Positions 36,198 to 45,677 of a stretch of 64,000 nt of DNA are shown in pieces (position 1 is the stretch's first letter; each line of letters starts with the position of its first letter). Source of the DNA: Methylomonas koyamae (GTDB lineage: Bacteria; Pseudomonadota; Gammaproteobacteria; Methylococcales; Methylomonadaceae); the NCBI RefSeq assembly GCF_019669905.1, contig NZ_AP019777.1:992001-1056000 (forward strand), written 5' to 3'. The translations under genes and the position numbers were made by a program. Under the pieces are notes generated by a model. The model searched no databases, had not been told where the DNA came from, and saw nothing but the letters and a program-made list of their open reading frames with translations.

Positions 36198-36420
36198 TCA
36201 GGCTACATCCGGGGCGGCCAAGGCTCAAAAGCCCAGCAAGGCCGAACCGAACAATCAGACCGCGCCCGGCACCGGTACCGCCGAGACTTGGTACAACGAG
36301 GTGGTTTCGCTGCCTGCGTTGGCGACGGCCAGATAGCTGCCTTGCGCGTTGCTGTGGAAATTTAAGGTCGGCCGGTCGAAACCGGTCGGTATGGATTGCC
36401 GGGCAAGGCGTTCCAAAATC
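36198..36420 (-). pseudogene. decayed C-terminus of a PEP-CTERM-like surface protein
   Basis: Read on the reverse strand one frame gives RPTLNFHSNAQGSYLAVANA, then ETTSLYQVSAVPVPGAV-stop-LFGSALLGF-stop-ALAAPD. This is the VPVPGAAWLFGSALLGF sorting signal of the neighbouring genes, with Trp and a later position changed to TGA. Upstream the frame is lost near 36410. No intact gene remains. The rest of 36083-36640 holds nothing else I can support. Confidence 0.7.
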
Positions 36421-36640
36421 TAAGCTGGCGAACGCGGCGGCAGGCGGGGGCTTTGAAAGCCTGCACGGCGACGGCAAGTGGGGGAGCATTTGCCGTCGGC
36501 TGCAGGCTGACAATCTTGGTATTGCCGGCGCTAACGTGCCCTTGATGACCGAGTGGGGGATAGGTAGCGGTAGCAATGCCGGTCAGTCGTCGAGAACATT
36601 CCTCGCTAAGTCGCTAGACGCCCTCGCAAAATAGCGAATC

Positions 36641-36841
36641 TCAGCAAGGAAACAGGTTTTGCAGATGGCGCTTGTAAAACCGGTTTTTCGAGCGCGCTTT
36701 CAGAAAGTCGCTGAACAGTTGTTCCGGAACGTGGCAAAATTCCTGGACCGGACGGTCTTTGAAGGCAACTCGCATTTTGCGGCTGTCTTTGTCGTAACCG
36801 ACCACCTCTATCGTGCTGGATTTAAAGGCTTGCATTTGCAT
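36641..36841 (-). CDS. KTSC-domain protein
   Basis: This 66-residue protein is essentially one KTSC domain: FKSSTIEVVGYDKDSRKMRVAF then FCHVPEQLFSDFLKARSKNRFYKRH. Such domains bind nucleic acid or modify lysyl-tRNA synthetase-like partners in fusions; the stand-alone form has no established role. ATG 36841 is the first of two close Met codons. The gene is divergent from the SDR gene at 37009. Confidence 0.8.
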   Translation of the reverse strand: MQMQAFKSSTIEVVGYDKDSRKMRVAFKDRPVQEFCHVPEQLFSDFLKARSKNRFYKRHLQNLFPC

Positions 36842-37008
36842 AACGGCCTCCGTTGGATTCAGGGTTTGGATGTGGCGGTCAGGCATGCGAAACCTCGAAT
36901 AGTTCCGGATAAATCCCGATTTTGCCGCTGGGTATTCCGGCAATTTTGCAGAGCGGCCAAGCGGGCCGCGGTAACGTTCATTTCAATCGATTTTTGGAGG
37001 CATTCACG

Positions 37009-37704
37009 ATGAAAACACTATTGGTCACCGGCGCCAACCGCGGCTTGGGCCTGGAGTTTTGCCGGCAATACGCGGCGGCCGGCTGCAATGTCATAGCGGC
37101 CTGCCGCCGGCCGGAGCAGGCCGAACAATTGCAGGCTTTAGCCGGCCAATATGCCAGTATCGAGCTGCAAGCGTTGGACGTGGCCGATTTCAGCCAAATC
37201 GAAGCCTTGGCGGCCAAGCTGGCCGAGCGCCGAATCGACGTGTTGCTGAACAACGCCGGCGTCTACGGCGACCAGTCCGGCCGCGGCTTCGGCAAGCTGG
37301 ATTACCAGGCTTGGGCCGATACCTTGGCGATCAACGTCATGGCGCCGGTAAAACTGGCGGAATGCTTTTTGCCGCATCTGCAACGCAGCGATAAACCTTT
37401 GATCGCGTCGTTGAGCAGTTTGATGGGCAGCATGACCGACAACAGCAGCGGCGGCAGCATTTTGTACCGTTCCAGCAAGGCCGGCCTGAATGCGGCGATG
37501 AAAAGTCTGGCCATCGACCTGCGGCCGCGCAATATCGGCGTGTTGATTCTGCATCCGGGTTGGGTCAGGACCGACATGGGCGGTCCGAACGGCTTGATAG
37601 ACGTCGAGGAAAGCGTCAGCGGCATGCGCCGCTTGATCGACCGTTTCGACCTGGCCGATAGCGGCAGCTTCGTCAAATACGACGGTTCGCCGCTGCCGTG
37701 GTAA
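37009..37704 (+). CDS. short-chain dehydrogenase/reductase
   Basis: This 231-residue classical SDR has cofactor loop LLVTGANRGLGLEFCRQYA, VLLNNAGVYG, the Ser in SLSSLMGSM and YRSSKAGLNAAMKSLA with the catalytic Tyr and Lys. The closing PGWVRTDMGGPNG resembles the C-factor (CsgA)-like SDR group. RBS TTGGAGG lies 7 nt before ATG 37009. It is monocistronic; the substrate is unknown. Confidence 0.88.
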   Translation: MKTLLVTGANRGLGLEFCRQYAAAGCNVIAACRRPEQAEQLQALAGQYASIELQALDVADFSQIEALAAKLAERRIDVLLNNAGVYGDQSGRGFGKLDYQAWADTLAINVMAPVKLAECFLPHLQRSDKPLIASLSSLMGSMTDNSSGGSILYRSSKAGLNAAMKSLAIDLRPRNIGVLILHPGWVRTDMGGPNGLIDVEESVSGMRRLIDRFDLADSGSFVKYDGSPLPW

Positions 37705-37882
37705 GCGCGAGAGTCCGCCGGTCGGGGAAAAACGTTACCGAAATAATGGCTTTCGCAAAAACGGCTATGCTTGAACTTCGATGGCGCGTCGCGGCCGGAC
37801 ACCCGCTTGCCTTGGCTAGCGGCCGCAGAACCCGAAATAGCCGGCATTGGAATTGTTGACAGAACGACTGCATAAATCTTCG

Positions 37883-39925
37883 ATGAATCGCAAAGCCTGC
37901 TTGGCCGTTGTTTTTACCGGTTTCAGCGCGTTGGTCCTGGCCGACGCCGATAAAGCCGTGACCGAGATGGATACGGCCGATCTGCTGAATATGCAGGTCA
38001 TTTCCACCCGCAAGAAATCGCAAGTGACATCGGCTTCGAAAAAAGCCGAATACGTGTCGAATGCGCCGTCGGCGGTGTTCGTGATCGGCAACGACGACAT
38101 TAAACGTGCCGGCGTCACCAGCGTGCCGGAAGCTTTGCGCTTGGCGCCCGGCGTGGATGTGGCGCGGGTCAGTTCCAGTAAGTGGGCGGTCAGTATCCGC
38201 GGTTTTAACGGCATTTTCGCCAACAAGCTGCTGGTCATGATCGATGGCCGCAGCGTCTACAACCCCGGATTTTCCGGCGTATATTGGGACGCTCAGGACG
38301 TGATGCTGGAAGACGTCGAGCGCATCGAAGTGATCCGCGGTCCGGCTGCGACGCTGTGGGGCGCCAATGCCGTCAACGGCGTGATCAACATCATTTCCAA
38401 GCGGGCCGAGGATACGTCCGGCGGTTTGCTTGCCGGCGGCGGCGGTACCTTGGAAACCGGTTTCGGCGCCTTGCGTTACGGCAAACAATTGGGCGAGGAC
38501 AGCTACGGCCGGGTTTACGTCAAGGGCTTTCAACGCGAGGGCCTGGGGCAGGTCGAGGGCTTTGCCGCCAGCGCCGACAATTGGGACAAGCAGCAAGGCG
38601 GTTTTCGCATCGATTCGCGCCTGTCCAGCCGCGACGAATGGACGCTGCAAGGCGACCTTTACCGTAGCCAGTTAAGCCAAAACGCGCTGTTGCCGGTATT
38701 GAGTTCGCCTTACCAGCAAAGCCTGATCGAGAATTTCTCCGCCGCGGGCGCGAATATTCTGTCGCGTTTGCGGCATACCTTCTCCACCAGCGCCGAGTAC
38801 AGCCTGCAGTTCTATTACGACCACTCCGAACGCGGCAACAATGCGTTTGCCAAGCAGTCGCTGGACACGCTGGACGTCGATTTTCAAAACAGTTTTGCCA
38901 TCGGCGAGCGGCAGAACGCGATCTGGGGCGTCGGCTATCGGGCCAATCTGGACGAGTTTTCGGATAGCCCGCTGATTCAGCCCACGCGCTTGAAACGCGA
39001 TACCCATTTGTTCACCGCATTCGTGCAGGACGAGATCATGCTGGTGGACGACAAGCTGTGGCTTACGCTGGGGTCGAAGTTCGAACACAATTCCTATTCC
39101 GGTTTCGAAGGCCAGCCGACGGCGCGGCTGATGTGGGCGCCGACTTTGGAACAACGGGTTTGGGCGGCATTCTCCCGCGCGGTGCGGACGCCGTCGCGGG
39201 CCGATCACGATATTCGTTTTCTTAACGGCGTGATTCCGACGGAGGTTCCGGGGTTGGGTACGCTGCCGGTCGAAGTCGTGCTGAACGGCAACCGGAATTT
39301 TCGGGCCGAAGATGTGCTGTCCTACGAGCTGGGCTACCGCTTCGCCTGGGCCAGCCAGGCTTCGCTGGACCTGACCGCGTTTTACAACGATTACGATAAC
39401 TTGACAGCCTACCGGGCTGGAGCGTTGTTACCGATCGCTACGCCGGTAGCCCATCTTCTACAACCGATTACTGCCACCAATCTGGGCAAGGCCCATACTT
39501 ACGGTTTCGAAGCGGCAGCGGTCTGGCAGATGGCCGATTGGTGGCGCTGGGATGCTAATTACAGTTTGCTGAAAACCGAGTTCGGTGCTTTCGTCGGCCT
39601 GGCGCAACAGACCAGTCCACAACATAACCTGTCGCTACGCGCCGCCATCAATCCGACGGAACGGGTTTCGCTGGACTTCTGGTTGCGTTACACCGGGCCG
39701 CGCAGCGTGGTCGGCAATGGTGCCGGCAACCAGTTGCGGCAACTCAACGGCCGCGCCACTTTCGATACCCGTCTGGCCTGGAAAGTCCTGCCCAGTCTGG
39801 AGCTGTCCGTGATCGGCCAAAACCTGCTGGACGAGGGGCGGCTGGAATACATCGACGAGTCCGGCATCATCCAACCGGGCGGGGTCTCGCGCGGCGTCTA
39901 CGGCAAACTAGAACTGCGGTTTTAA
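37883..39925 (+). CDS. TonB-dependent outer-membrane receptor
   Basis: This 680-residue receptor has a signal peptide (about 1-20), a plug domain (PSAVFVIGNDDIKRAGVTSV, LAPGVDVARVSSSKWAVSIR, IEVIRGPAATLWGANAVNGV; about 55-165) and a 22-strand barrel ending in aromatic LELRF-stop. It is of the BtuB/colicin I receptor type; the ligand cannot be read from sequence. ATG 37883 starts a proper signal peptide; a TTG at 37847 would add 12 non-signal residues. No cobalamin riboswitch was seen upstream. Confidence 0.9.
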   Translation: MNRKACLAVVFTGFSALVLADADKAVTEMDTADLLNMQVISTRKKSQVTSASKKAEYVSNAPSAVFVIGNDDIKRAGVTSVPEALRLAPGVDVARVSSSKWAVSIRGFNGIFANKLLVMIDGRSVYNPGFSGVYWDAQDVMLEDVERIEVIRGPAATLWGANAVNGVINIISKRAEDTSGGLLAGGGGTLETGFGALRYGKQLGEDSYGRVYVKGFQREGLGQVEGFAASADNWDKQQGGFRIDSRLSSRDEWTLQGDLYRSQLSQNALLPVLSSPYQQSLIENFSAAGANILSRLRHTFSTSAEYSLQFYYDHSERGNNAFAKQSLDTLDVDFQNSFAIGERQNAIWGVGYRANLDEFSDSPLIQPTRLKRDTHLFTAFVQDEIMLVDDKLWLTLGSKFEHNSYSGFEGQPTARLMWAPTLEQRVWAAFSRAVRTPSRADHDIRFLNGVIPTEVPGLGTLPVEVVLNGNRNFRAEDVLSYELGYRFAWASQASLDLTAFYNDYDNLTAYRAGALLPIATPVAHLLQPITATNLGKAHTYGFEAAAVWQMADWWRWDANYSLLKTEFGAFVGLAQQTSPQHNLSLRAAINPTERVSLDFWLRYTGPRSVVGNGAGNQLRQLNGRATFDTRLAWKVLPSLELSVIGQNLLDEGRLEYIDESGIIQPGGVSRGVYGKLELRF

Positions 39926-40224
39926 CTTTAAAAACGCTGCCGATGGCAGCGATACCTTCCAGCCGGCTTGGCGGTTTCATCGCCGGTTTTCGCCGGTTTC
40001 GCTTATCTCCCACCGCACCTAACGCAGGCTTCAAACACTTGTGCTTGCTGCAGCTTGCCTGGTGCCGGCAAAAAAAAATTCCGCCGATGCATTTTATTGC
40101 TTGCATATTAATTTCGATTCGATATTATTTCCTCGGCCGCTAACCGACTCCGCCTGACCGGTGCCGCGCCGCGGTACGCGAGGTTCGCGTCGATTACAAT
40201 TATTACAAGCGAGAGGACGGTTTC

Positions 40225-40857
40225 ATGCAGACACCCGCCAAATTATTACTGGAAAACAAAGCCTGGTCGGAAGCCATAGTCAAGCAACGGCCCGATTATT
40301 TCAAGACTTTGGCCAAGGAGCAGCGACCGGAATTCTTATGGATCGGTTGCGCCGATAGCCGGGTGCCGGCCGATACCATCGTCAAGGCCGAGCCCGGCGA
40401 AATTTTCGTGCACCGTAACATTGCCAACCAGGTCATCACCACCGATTTCAATGGCTTAAGCGTATTGCAATACGCAGTCAACGTGCTGAAAGTCAAACAC
40501 GTCATCGTCTGCGGCCATTACGGCTGCGGCGGCGTCGAAGCGGCGTTGCATTCGCAACGCGGCGACTTGGCGATCGCCAACAAGTGGCTGTCGCATATCA
40601 AGGAAATTTACCGGCTGTATCAGGACGAGCTGGATAACCTGCCGCCGCGCAAGCGGGTCGACCGCCTGGTGGAATGGAACGTGATCGAGCAAGTGCATCG
40701 GCTGGCGCATACCTCCATCGTTCAGGCGGCCTGGGATGCCGGGCAATCTTTGAGTTTGCGCGGTTGGGTTTACGGTTTGAGCGACGGCCTGCTCAACGAA
40801 TTGGTGCATATGGACCAGAAGTCGTCGATCCACGAAATTTACCAATATGCCGGTTGA
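40225..40857 (+). CDS. can: beta-class carbonic anhydrase
   Basis: This 210-residue enzyme aligns residue for residue with E. coli Can at the zinc site: Cys42, Asp44 and Arg46 in IGCADSRVP, and His98 and Cys101 in GHYGCGG. It interconverts CO2 and bicarbonate in the cytoplasm. RBS GAGAGGA precedes ATG 40225. The SulP transporter follows after 29 nt, so the pair forms a bicarbonate uptake/CO2 conversion operon. Confidence 0.95.
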   Translation: MQTPAKLLLENKAWSEAIVKQRPDYFKTLAKEQRPEFLWIGCADSRVPADTIVKAEPGEIFVHRNIANQVITTDFNGLSVLQYAVNVLKVKHVIVCGHYGCGGVEAALHSQRGDLAIANKWLSHIKEIYRLYQDELDNLPPRKRVDRLVEWNVIEQVHRLAHTSIVQAAWDAGQSLSLRGWVYGLSDGLLNELVHMDQKSSIHEIYQYAG

Positions 40858-40886
40858 ATATTCCCCGGCCCGAGAGGAGGTCCGTT

Positions 40887-42485
40887 ATGAAAACTAATGT
40901 ATCGTACTATCTGAAGTATTTGCGCAACGATGTGCCGGCCAGCGTCGTGGTGTTTCTGGTGGCCTTGCCGCTGTGTCTGGGCGTCGCGCTGGCGTCGGGC
41001 GCACCGCTATTTTCCGGCGTTATCGCCGGCATGGTCGGCGGCATCGTCGTCGCTTGGTTTAGCGGTTCCCATCTCAGCGTGTCCGGCCCCGCCGCCGGTC
41101 TGACCGTAATTGTCTATAACGCCATCGAGACCCTGGGCGATTTCAAGGCCTTTTTATTGAGCCTGGCCATCGCCGGCGTAATCCAAATGAGCCTGGGATT
41201 TTTGCGCGCCGGCCTGATCGGCGCGTTCTTTCCGGGGGCAGTGATCAAGGGCATGCTGGCGGCGATCGGCATGATTTTGATCATTAAACAGACGCCGCAC
41301 GCGACCGGCTACGACGCCGGTTACGCCGCCGACGAGAGTTACATGCCCGATACTGCCGGAGCGAGTTTTCTGGAGTTCACCCAGTCGCTGAACGGCATTT
41401 CGCCGGGAGCGACCTTGGTCGCCGCGGTGGCATTACTGATTTTGATCGGGTGGGATAGCGGCTTCATCAAGCGCTTCAGCATCTTGAAAATGGTACCCGG
41501 TCCGCTGTTGGCGGTAGTTTGGGGCGTGCTGTTCAATAACTGGGCCTTGGCTTACGCCCCGGAATGGTCGATTGCCGAGAAATACCTGGTTTCGCTGCCG
41601 GAATTGGGTTCCACCAGCAATTTTGTCGCCCAGTTGCGTATGCCGGATTTCAGTTATATCGAGAACCCCAAAATTTACAGCGTCGCGCTGACCTTGGCGA
41701 TTATTGCCAGCCTGGAAACGCTGTTGAGCATTGAGGCGGTCGATAAACTCGATCCGCACAAACGCATATCGCCGACCAACCGCGAGTTGAAGGCGCAAGG
41801 TTTGGGCAACCTGATCAGCGGCTTGATTGGCGGTTTGCCGATCACCGCGGTCATCGTGCGCAGCTCGGCCAATATCAACGCCGGCGGCCAGACCCGGATA
41901 TCCGGCTTCCTGCACGGCGTGTTGCTGATGGTCAGCGTGCTGTTTTTCGCCCGTTACCTGAACATGATTCCGCTGTCCTGCCTGGCGGCGATTTTGCTGC
42001 AGACCGGTTATAAACTGGCCAAACCGGCGATGTTTTTCGAATTTTACAAAAAAGGCCCGAACCAGTTCATCCCGTTCGCGATTACTGTGTTCGCCATTTT
42101 GTTCACCGACTTGTTGGAAGGCATCGCCATCGGCATGGCCTGCGGCATCTTCTTCGTGCTGCGCGCCAATTTCCATGTCGCGATGTCGTTGACCCAACAT
42201 GGTTCGCATTACCTGCTGAGGCTGCACAAGGATGTGTCTTTTTTGAACAAGGCCCTGCTGCGCAACCATTTGAGCAATATCCCGGACGATAGCGAACTGA
42301 TTATCGACGGCGGCAAAACCCTGTTCATCGACCACGACATCCTGGAAACCATTGCCGATTTCCTGCTGGCCGCGCCGGACCGGAATATTTCGGTAGAACT
42401 GCAAGGCTTCGATCTGGCATTTCCGGCGCTGGGCTACGAGGCCGGCTTCTCGCCGCGGTTGGCGGCGTCAGCGTCCCACGCCTGA
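40887..42485 (+). CDS. SulP-family anion transporter (probable bicarbonate transporter)
   Basis: This 532-residue membrane protein has the SulP start DVPASVVVFLVALPLCLGVA, SGPAAGLTVIV, LETLLSIEAVDKLDPHKR, GLIGGLPITAVIVRSSANIN and about 12-14 membrane spans (20-430). A short STAS-like tail follows (SELIIDGGKTLFIDHDILE). The GG-x-P-x-T/A-x-V-I-x-RSSAN motif is that of the BicA/carbonic-anhydrase-linked subgroup. Coupling to can supports bicarbonate as substrate; sulfate cannot be excluded. RBS GAGAGGAGG. Confidence 0.88.
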   Translation: MKTNVSYYLKYLRNDVPASVVVFLVALPLCLGVALASGAPLFSGVIAGMVGGIVVAWFSGSHLSVSGPAAGLTVIVYNAIETLGDFKAFLLSLAIAGVIQMSLGFLRAGLIGAFFPGAVIKGMLAAIGMILIIKQTPHATGYDAGYAADESYMPDTAGASFLEFTQSLNGISPGATLVAAVALLILIGWDSGFIKRFSILKMVPGPLLAVVWGVLFNNWALAYAPEWSIAEKYLVSLPELGSTSNFVAQLRMPDFSYIENPKIYSVALTLAIIASLETLLSIEAVDKLDPHKRISPTNRELKAQGLGNLISGLIGGLPITAVIVRSSANINAGGQTRISGFLHGVLLMVSVLFFARYLNMIPLSCLAAILLQTGYKLAKPAMFFEFYKKGPNQFIPFAITVFAILFTDLLEGIAIGMACGIFFVLRANFHVAMSLTQHGSHYLLRLHKDVSFLNKALLRNHLSNIPDDSELIIDGGKTLFIDHDILETIADFLLAAPDRNISVELQGFDLAFPALGYEAGFSPRLAASASHA

Positions 42486-42528
42486 CGGCCGCACAGGTAT
42501 CCGCAAAAAGCGGCGGTTCACGCCGGCG

Positions 42529-43428
42529 TTACACTACCGGGCCCAGGCCGGCTTGGACAAAGTCGATAAAGGCCCGGGTCTTGCCGGGCATCAGCCGCCG
42601 GCCGGGAAACACCAGCCAAGCCGTGGTTTGCGGCAAACACCAGTCCGGCAGGACTCGCTGCAACTCTCCGCTTTGCAGGTAGGCCGCCGCATAGGCATCC
42701 GGGGCGGCGACGATGCCCCGGCCGCGGCAGGCCAGCTTGACCAGCAACTCCGGCGAATTCGCCAGAATCCGGGCCGGCGGCAACCCCTGCCAGCGGCGCT
42801 CGCCGCATTCGAGTTGCCATTGCGGCGGCTCGCGGTAACGGCCGGGCAGGCTTAGCGCGTGATAGCGGCCTAAGTCTTCCGGCCGCTCCGGCTGGCCGTG
42901 CCGCGCCAGGTAAGCCGGCGCCGCGTACAACCCCCAGCTTTGGCGGTTCAGGCGGGTGGCGGTTAAGTTGGCGTCGTCCGGCAGATCGCCCATCCGAATC
43001 GCCAGATCGAAATGCTCGCCGACCAAATCCACCCGCCGGGCGGACAAATCGATTTCCAGTGCAATCGCCGGATAGCGGGCGCTGAACTCGGCCAACACCG
43101 GTACCAGAAACAAGGTGGCAAAGTCGTTCGGCAGCGAAATGCGCAGCGTGCCGCTGGGTTGGGTTTGCCGGTGTTCGGCCCAGGCCCGGGCGGCGTCGAT
43201 TTCCTCGCCGATCTGGCGGCCATGCTGCAGCAGACGCAAACCGAATTCGGTCAATTGCAATTGCCGAGTGGTGCGCTGCAACAGGCGTTCGCCCAATTGC
43301 TTTTCCAGATGGCTGATGCGGCGCGACAGGGTCGACTTGGGCAAGCCCAGCAATTCTGCGGCCTTGGAAAAACTGCCGGCGTCGGCGACTTTGGCGAACA
43401 GCCACAAATCGTTGGCTTCGATAGTCAT
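42529..43428 (-). CDS. LysR-family transcriptional regulator
   Basis: This 299-residue LysR protein has an N-terminal winged HTH: LWLFAKVADAGSFSKAAELL then LPKSTLSRRISHLEKQLGERL, and a C-terminal effector-binding domain (about 90-295). It is divergent from azoR with a perfect inverted repeat in its leader. Related regulators control quinone/electrophile-responsive azoreductase and pirin genes, so azoR-pirin is the probable regulon. The effector is unknown. Confidence 0.92.
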   Translation of the reverse strand: MTIEANDLWLFAKVADAGSFSKAAELLGLPKSTLSRRISHLEKQLGERLLQRTTRQLQLTEFGLRLLQHGRQIGEEIDAARAWAEHRQTQPSGTLRISLPNDFATLFLVPVLAEFSARYPAIALEIDLSARRVDLVGEHFDLAIRMGDLPDDANLTATRLNRQSWGLYAAPAYLARHGQPERPEDLGRYHALSLPGRYREPPQWQLECGERRWQGLPPARILANSPELLVKLACRGRGIVAAPDAYAAAYLQSGELQRVLPDWCLPQTTAWLVFPGRRLMPGKTRAFIDFVQAGLGPVV

Positions 43429-43430
43429 TG

Positions 43431-43452
43431 ATTGTTCCTCCTATGGAACAAT
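43431..43452 (+). promoter_or_regulatory. inverted repeat operator candidate for LysR/azoR
   Basis: ATTGTTCC (43431-43438) and GGAACAAT (43445-43452) are perfect 8-bp arms around a 6-bp spacer, 3 nt upstream of the LysR start codon and 78 bp before azoR. It is a good site for autoregulation and control of the divergent operon. Confidence 0.6.
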
Positions 43453-43530
43453 GTTATCCGTTTTCCGGTCTTCTGCCCATTATCGCCCTGGCGTATAGTC
43501 TGTCCGACTTCAACATTTCGGGAGACCGCT

Positions 43531-44130
43531 ATGAACATTCTGCAAATCAATTCCAGCATTCGGGCCGAAACCGCCCACTCCAGCCGCCTGGCCGATAGCT
43601 TGGTCGGCAAATTGCGCCGCCGCTTTCCGCAGGCGCGGCTGACCGTGCGCGATTTGGCGAAAATGCCGCATCCGGTGTTGGACGCGGCGGCATTGGCAGC
43701 GCTTAGTACGCCGGCCGAGCAGCGCACTGCGGAACAGGCGCAACGGGTGGCGTTGGACGATGCCTTGATCGCCGAGATCCAGCAAGCCGACCGGATCGTG
43801 ATCGGCGCGCCGATGTATAACTTCGGCATTCCGGCACAACTGAAAGCCTGGATCGATGCGATTGCCAGGGCTAGAGTCACGTTCCGCTATACCGAACACG
43901 GTGTGGAAGGTTTGTTAAAGGGTAAAAAAGTCTATGTGATTCAAACCGCCGGCGGCGTACACAGCGGTTCGGCAGCAGACAGCCAGACGGTTTACTTGCG
44001 CACCGTGTTGGGATTTTTGGGAATGGAAGACATCGAATTCGTTTATGCGGAAGGCTTGGCGTTGGGGGAGGACGCGGTGCAAAGTGCCTTGCAATCCGCC
44101 GAAGCCAAAATCTCGGCCTTGGCCGCTTAA
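43531..44130 (+). CDS. azoR: FMN-dependent NADH-azoreductase
   Basis: This 199-residue flavodoxin-like enzyme has INSSIRAETAHSSRLADSLV (FMN phosphate loop), IVIGAPMYNFGIPAQLKAWID and QTAGGVHSG. It reduces azo compounds and, physiologically, quinones by two electrons with NADH. RBS GGGAG precedes ATG 43531. The pirin gene follows after 23 nt, and a LysR regulator is divergent. Confidence 0.92.
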   Translation: MNILQINSSIRAETAHSSRLADSLVGKLRRRFPQARLTVRDLAKMPHPVLDAAALAALSTPAEQRTAEQAQRVALDDALIAEIQQADRIVIGAPMYNFGIPAQLKAWIDAIARARVTFRYTEHGVEGLLKGKKVYVIQTAGGVHSGSAADSQTVYLRTVLGFLGMEDIEFVYAEGLALGEDAVQSALQSAEAKISALAA

Positions 44131-44153
44131 TTTTTCCAGCGGGGAGTATCGTC

Positions 44154-45038
44154 ATGAACGCACAAATCGAACCAGCCGAAACCGTGCAACAGTCGCGGCA
44201 GATCGAACAACTGGTGGAGGGTAGGGCAACCTCGGACGGCGCCGGCGTCAAATTGACCCGGCTATTGGGTCAAGACTTGCAGCGGCGGCTGGATCCGTTT
44301 CTGATGCTGGACGCGTTTGCCAGCGAGTCGGCCGACGATTACATCGCCGGCTTTCCGAACCATCCGCACCGTGGCTTCGAGACCTTGACCTATCTGCTGG
44401 CGGGCCGGATGCGCCACCGCGACAATGCCGGCCACGAAGGCTTGCTGGAAACCGGCGGCATGCAATGGATGACGGCCGGCCGCGGCATCGTCCACTCGGA
44501 AATGCCGGAACAAAAGGACGGCTTGCTGGCCGGATTTCAATTGTGGATCAACTTGCCGGCTGCCGACAAGATGGTGCCGGCCTGGTATCGCGACGTGCAA
44601 AGCCCGGACATTCCGCAATTCGGCCGCGCCGGCGCCCGGGTAAGGGTGTTGGCCGGTGCCAGCCACGGCGTAACCGGCCCGATTCAACGGCCGAAGACCG
44701 AACCGCTGGTGTTGGATCTGGAGTTGCCGGCCGGTACTCGCTTCGAGCAGCCGTTGCCGGCTGGGCATAACGCGTTTTTTTACGTCTACGGCGGCGAGGT
44801 CGAGGTGGCCGGGCGTATTGCCGACCGCGGGCGGATGGCGGTGTTGAGCACGAATCCGCGAGCCGATGGCGTCGCTTTGCACGCGCTGGCAGACAGCCGG
44901 GTACTGCTGGTTGCCGGCGCGCCGCTCGGCGAAGCCATCGTCCAACACGGGCCGTTTGTCATGAACAGCCGCGAGCAGATCGAACAAGCGGTATACGACT
45001 ACCAGCACGGCCGTTTCGGATTTAACAATTCGGATTGA
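44154..45038 (+). CDS. pirin-family protein
   Basis: This 294-residue bicupin has the pirin metal site HPHRGFETLTYLLAGRMRHRD (His and Glu ligands) and GGMQWMTAGRGIVHSEMPE. The C-terminal cupin ends EIPQAV-like EQIEQAVYDYQHGRFG. Pirins of this type include quercetinases and redox sensors. It is co-transcribed with azoR, so a role in quinone or flavonoid-like electrophile handling is plausible but not shown. Confidence 0.92.
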   Translation: MNAQIEPAETVQQSRQIEQLVEGRATSDGAGVKLTRLLGQDLQRRLDPFLMLDAFASESADDYIAGFPNHPHRGFETLTYLLAGRMRHRDNAGHEGLLETGGMQWMTAGRGIVHSEMPEQKDGLLAGFQLWINLPAADKMVPAWYRDVQSPDIPQFGRAGARVRVLAGASHGVTGPIQRPKTEPLVLDLELPAGTRFEQPLPAGHNAFFYVYGGEVEVAGRIADRGRMAVLSTNPRADGVALHALADSRVLLVAGAPLGEAIVQHGPFVMNSREQIEQAVYDYQHGRFGFNNSD

Positions 45039-45677
45039 AGTCGCGGCAGCCTTTGCATTACCGCACCGAACGAGCCGGTGTCGCGCCGGCTCCGCAGCCC
45101 GTGTAGTCGATTAATATCCCGCCGCCGATGATGGCCGGTACGCCGTTCGGGCCACGCTCGGCGCAGGCTGTCTAAGCTTGATCTGGATTGCCCCAATGCG
45201 GCTAAGTCGAGCGATTCGATTGTCACGCCCCTCTTTGAAAAAGAGGGGGGCGGGGGAGATTTTTCAAAACATACCGAACTCAAGTCTCGCCCACGGTTTT
45301 GGGTCCTAAGCCCACCCGAACCAGCCGCGCTCCGCTACCGGCGCTTATCGCTTCCTGTCGCCGATAGATCGCCGTTCATTTCCTCCGCGAAGCCGGTCCG
45401 GCCCGCCGCCAGCCGGATTTTTGCTTTGCCCGTTGTGAGCAACCGCCCACACGATTTAGCGAACACGTTGATAAAATCGGTGTAAATTAACCGACCTCAT
45501 TTGCCGGCGGTTGCTGTTTAGTCGGACCATGAGGCGGCATTCGGGAATGGATTGCCGGAGGCGGGGAGTGTGTGGCAAAACGCAGAAATGATTAATTGGT
45601 TTGGCATTCGTTCTCATTTGGCTAAGCTTATGCCGCTCTAGTGCTTTGTAACTAATTTGAACCGAACCCGAATCACT
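45039..45677 (+). other. intergenic stretch with dispersed hairpin
   Basis: No gene is supported. A hairpin CCCCTCTTT (45228-45236)/AAAGAGGGG followed by GGGGGAGATTTTT lies at 45228-45265; the same unit in opposite orientation is at 63745-63789. The last 120 bp are AT-richer and should hold the promoter of the TonB receptor operon; no Fur box could be recognised with confidence. Confidence 0.55.

Noticed and set aside
36198..36420. TGA-to-Trp recoding in the sorting-signal remnant
   Set aside because: TGA acts as a normal stop in many intact genes here (for example fabG and the GH75-like gene), so the TGA codons are lesions.
37700..37882. Cobalamin riboswitch before the BtuB-like receptor
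   Set aside because: No B12-box-like sequence or conserved core was found in the 180-bp leader.
45580..45640. Fur-box-like AT-rich sequence before the second TonB receptor
   Set aside because: AATGATTAATTGG matches only part of the consensus; no two-fold arrangement of the 7-1-7 type.
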